Assembly: GCA_902781095.1 (NCBI GenBank)
Contig: CACZHW010000002.1
Span: forward strand, 1-64,000
DNA: 64,000 bases
Source: an uncultured Eubacteriales bacterium
GTDB lineage: Bacteria > Bacillota > Clostridia > Christensenellales > Aristaeellaceae
Reading direction: 5' to 3'
Position numbers and translations under genes: made by a program. Shown piece after piece: positions 63,212 to 64,000 of the stretch (its first letter is position 1; each line of letters begins with the position of its first letter). The notes under the pieces are model-generated. The model was given only the letters and a program-made list of their open reading frames with translations, had not been told where the DNA came from and ran no database searches.

Positions 63212-64000
63212 ATGACGATACTTGGAATGACGCCGTATCAAATGGCGTGGTATTTTGTGATCTATTCCTTTGGCGGATGGGTGATTGAGGTTATCTTTCA
63301 CGCAGTGACGCAGGGGAAAATCATCAACAGGGGCTTTCTGAACGGTCCGGTCTGCCCGGTATACGGCTTTGGGGTGCTGTCCGTGTTCGCCATGGGCTCC
63401 TTAGCAGGCAGAACGGGAACGGTCGCCGTGGAGAATCTGCCGGTGTGGAAGCTGTTCGCCGGGGGCGTGGTGCTGGCCACGGCGGTGGAGCTTATCGCGG
63501 GATGGCTGCTGAACCGCCTCTTTCACGCCAGGTGGTGGGATTACAGCGACAGACCGTTCAACTACCACGGCTACATCTGTCTGGAATTCAGTCTGATCTG
63601 GGGGATGGCGATTGCCTTCGTCGTCAGGGAGATTCAGCCGACGGTCCGCAGCATTTCGGATACCCTGATACCGGAGCGGTACGGTTGGCCGATCCTGTCG
63701 GTGTTGTATGCGGTATACCTGGCAGACCTGATCATCACGGTGCTGACGGTGCTTCGCTTCAACCGTCGGCTGGAGGAACTGGACCGGATGCGGGCCTCCA
63801 TGCGGACCGTATCAGACGGCATGAGCCGGATCATAGGCGGCGGCACCGTGAAGACGATGGAGAGCATCGAGCGCGGCAAGGTGCGCGTTGAGGCGGCGGG
63901 AGAAGGCCTGCGGACCGCAGTGGCCGGCGCGGAGGAGAGCCTTCACGCGGGGGTGCAGGGCGCGAGGACCCGCCTGCAGGACCGCAGGACGAGCGTGACG
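63212..64000 (+). CDS. CmpB-like membrane protein (putative ABC-transporter type IV), incomplete at window end
   Basis: ATG 63212 with AAGGGGTG upstream; open through the right edge (263 codons). Starts MTILGMTPYQMAWYFVIYSF then GGWVIEVIFHAVTQGKIINR and GFLNGPVCPVYGFGVLSVFA, the pattern of the Firmicute 'putative ABC-transporter type IV' (CmpB) family; about five helices occupy the first 180 residues. After that a long charged helical region begins (RFNRRLEELDRMRASMRTVS, VRVEAAGEGLRTAVAGAEES), probably a coiled coil in the cytoplasm. Nine bases after radA. No associated ATPase is seen, so transport is only a family name. Confidence 0.75.
   Translation, partial: MTILGMTPYQMAWYFVIYSFGGWVIEVIFHAVTQGKIINRGFLNGPVCPVYGFGVLSVFAMGSLAGRTGTVAVENLPVWKLFAGGVVLATAVELIAGWLLNRLFHARWWDYSDRPFNYHGYICLEFSLIWGMAIAFVVREIQPTVRSISDTLIPERYGWPILSVLYAVYLADLIITVLTVLRFNRRLEELDRMRASMRTVSDGMSRIIGGGTVKTMESIERGKVRVEAAGEGLRTAVAGAEESLHAGVQGARTRLQDRRTSVT

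Noticed and set aside
1..64000. CRISPR arrays, rRNA genes, toxin-antitoxin pairs, restriction-modification or retron systems
   Set aside because: No regularly spaced repeats, no rRNA sequence and no matching protein motifs were seen on either strand.

Overview
The window looks like a chromosome segment of a gut-type member of the class Clostridia (Firmicutes/Bacillota). The evidence is an Asp23-AmaP-DUF2273 block, the housekeeping run nusB - Kae1-like - folD - xseA - xseB - ispA - dxs - tlyA - nadK - argR - recN, an OhrR-type regulator, D-amino-acid transaminase, consensus TTGACA/TATAAT promoters with 17-base spacers, and strong AGGAGG ribosome-binding sites. Finer placement (for example Christensenellales or Oscillospirales) is a guess. 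The right 36 kb is GC-rich, ordinary core genome. The left 27.6 kb has different base composition, is visibly AT-rich between about 11.3 and 27.6 kb, and is a patchwork of acquired and decayed DNA.

Positions 1-11,300 hold the tail end of a siphovirus prophage on the minus strand: truncated tape measure, distal tail protein (Dit), Gp37-like tail protein, baseplate/tail proteins and a series of small fibre-like proteins, running off the left edge. Upstream of the tape measure there are no head or packaging genes. The tape-measure 5' part abuts the last ~45 codons of what looks like a serine recombinase on the other strand, so an internal deletion has removed most of the phage. Positions 11,300-14,800 hold a sugar-type operon (SorC regulator, DhaL, sugar-binding protein, class II aldolase) that has also suffered an internal deletion, joining the 5' half of dhaL to a substrate-binding-protein gene lacking its signal peptide. 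Positions 15,100-19,000 carry small cargo genes (DUF4143 ATPase, DUF1653/DUF4298 protein, flavodoxin, acetyltransferase). Positions 19,600-25,500 are one secreted protein of 1,969 residues built from duplicated TPR-WG and TPR-DUF6273 units, bracketed by two direct repeats, one of which contains a perfect 22-bp inverted repeat. A tyrosine recombinase (26,525-27,508) closes the accessory region next to a five-gene tRNA cluster (Val, Asp, Phe, Gly, Cys).

From 28 kb on, the core units are: dat with two orphan genes; a HAD phosphatase; a peroxide/efflux unit (glutathione peroxidase, OhrR, three MATE transporters, DUF1643 protein); a cation/proton antiporter; a glycosyltransferase; thiI; the Asp23/AmaP envelope unit; the nusB-to-recN run, which links one-carbon metabolism (FolD), exonuclease VII, isoprenoid synthesis (IspA, Dxs), NAD kinase, ArgR and RecN; a YegP-like protein; a minus-strand branched-chain amino acid ABC transporter (livJHMGF); a metallophosphoesterase-like protein with degenerate metal motifs; a secreted caspase-like protease with an EF-hand-type loop; radA; and the start of a CmpB-like membrane protein.

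The best leads for something undescribed are the giant TPR-WG-DUF6273 protein with its bracketing repeats, the secreted LRR-caspase-EF-hand protein, and the tiny ORF with nested hairpin ahead of the acetyltransferase gene. No CRISPR array, rRNA, intact transposase, reverse transcriptase or recognisable defence system was seen.
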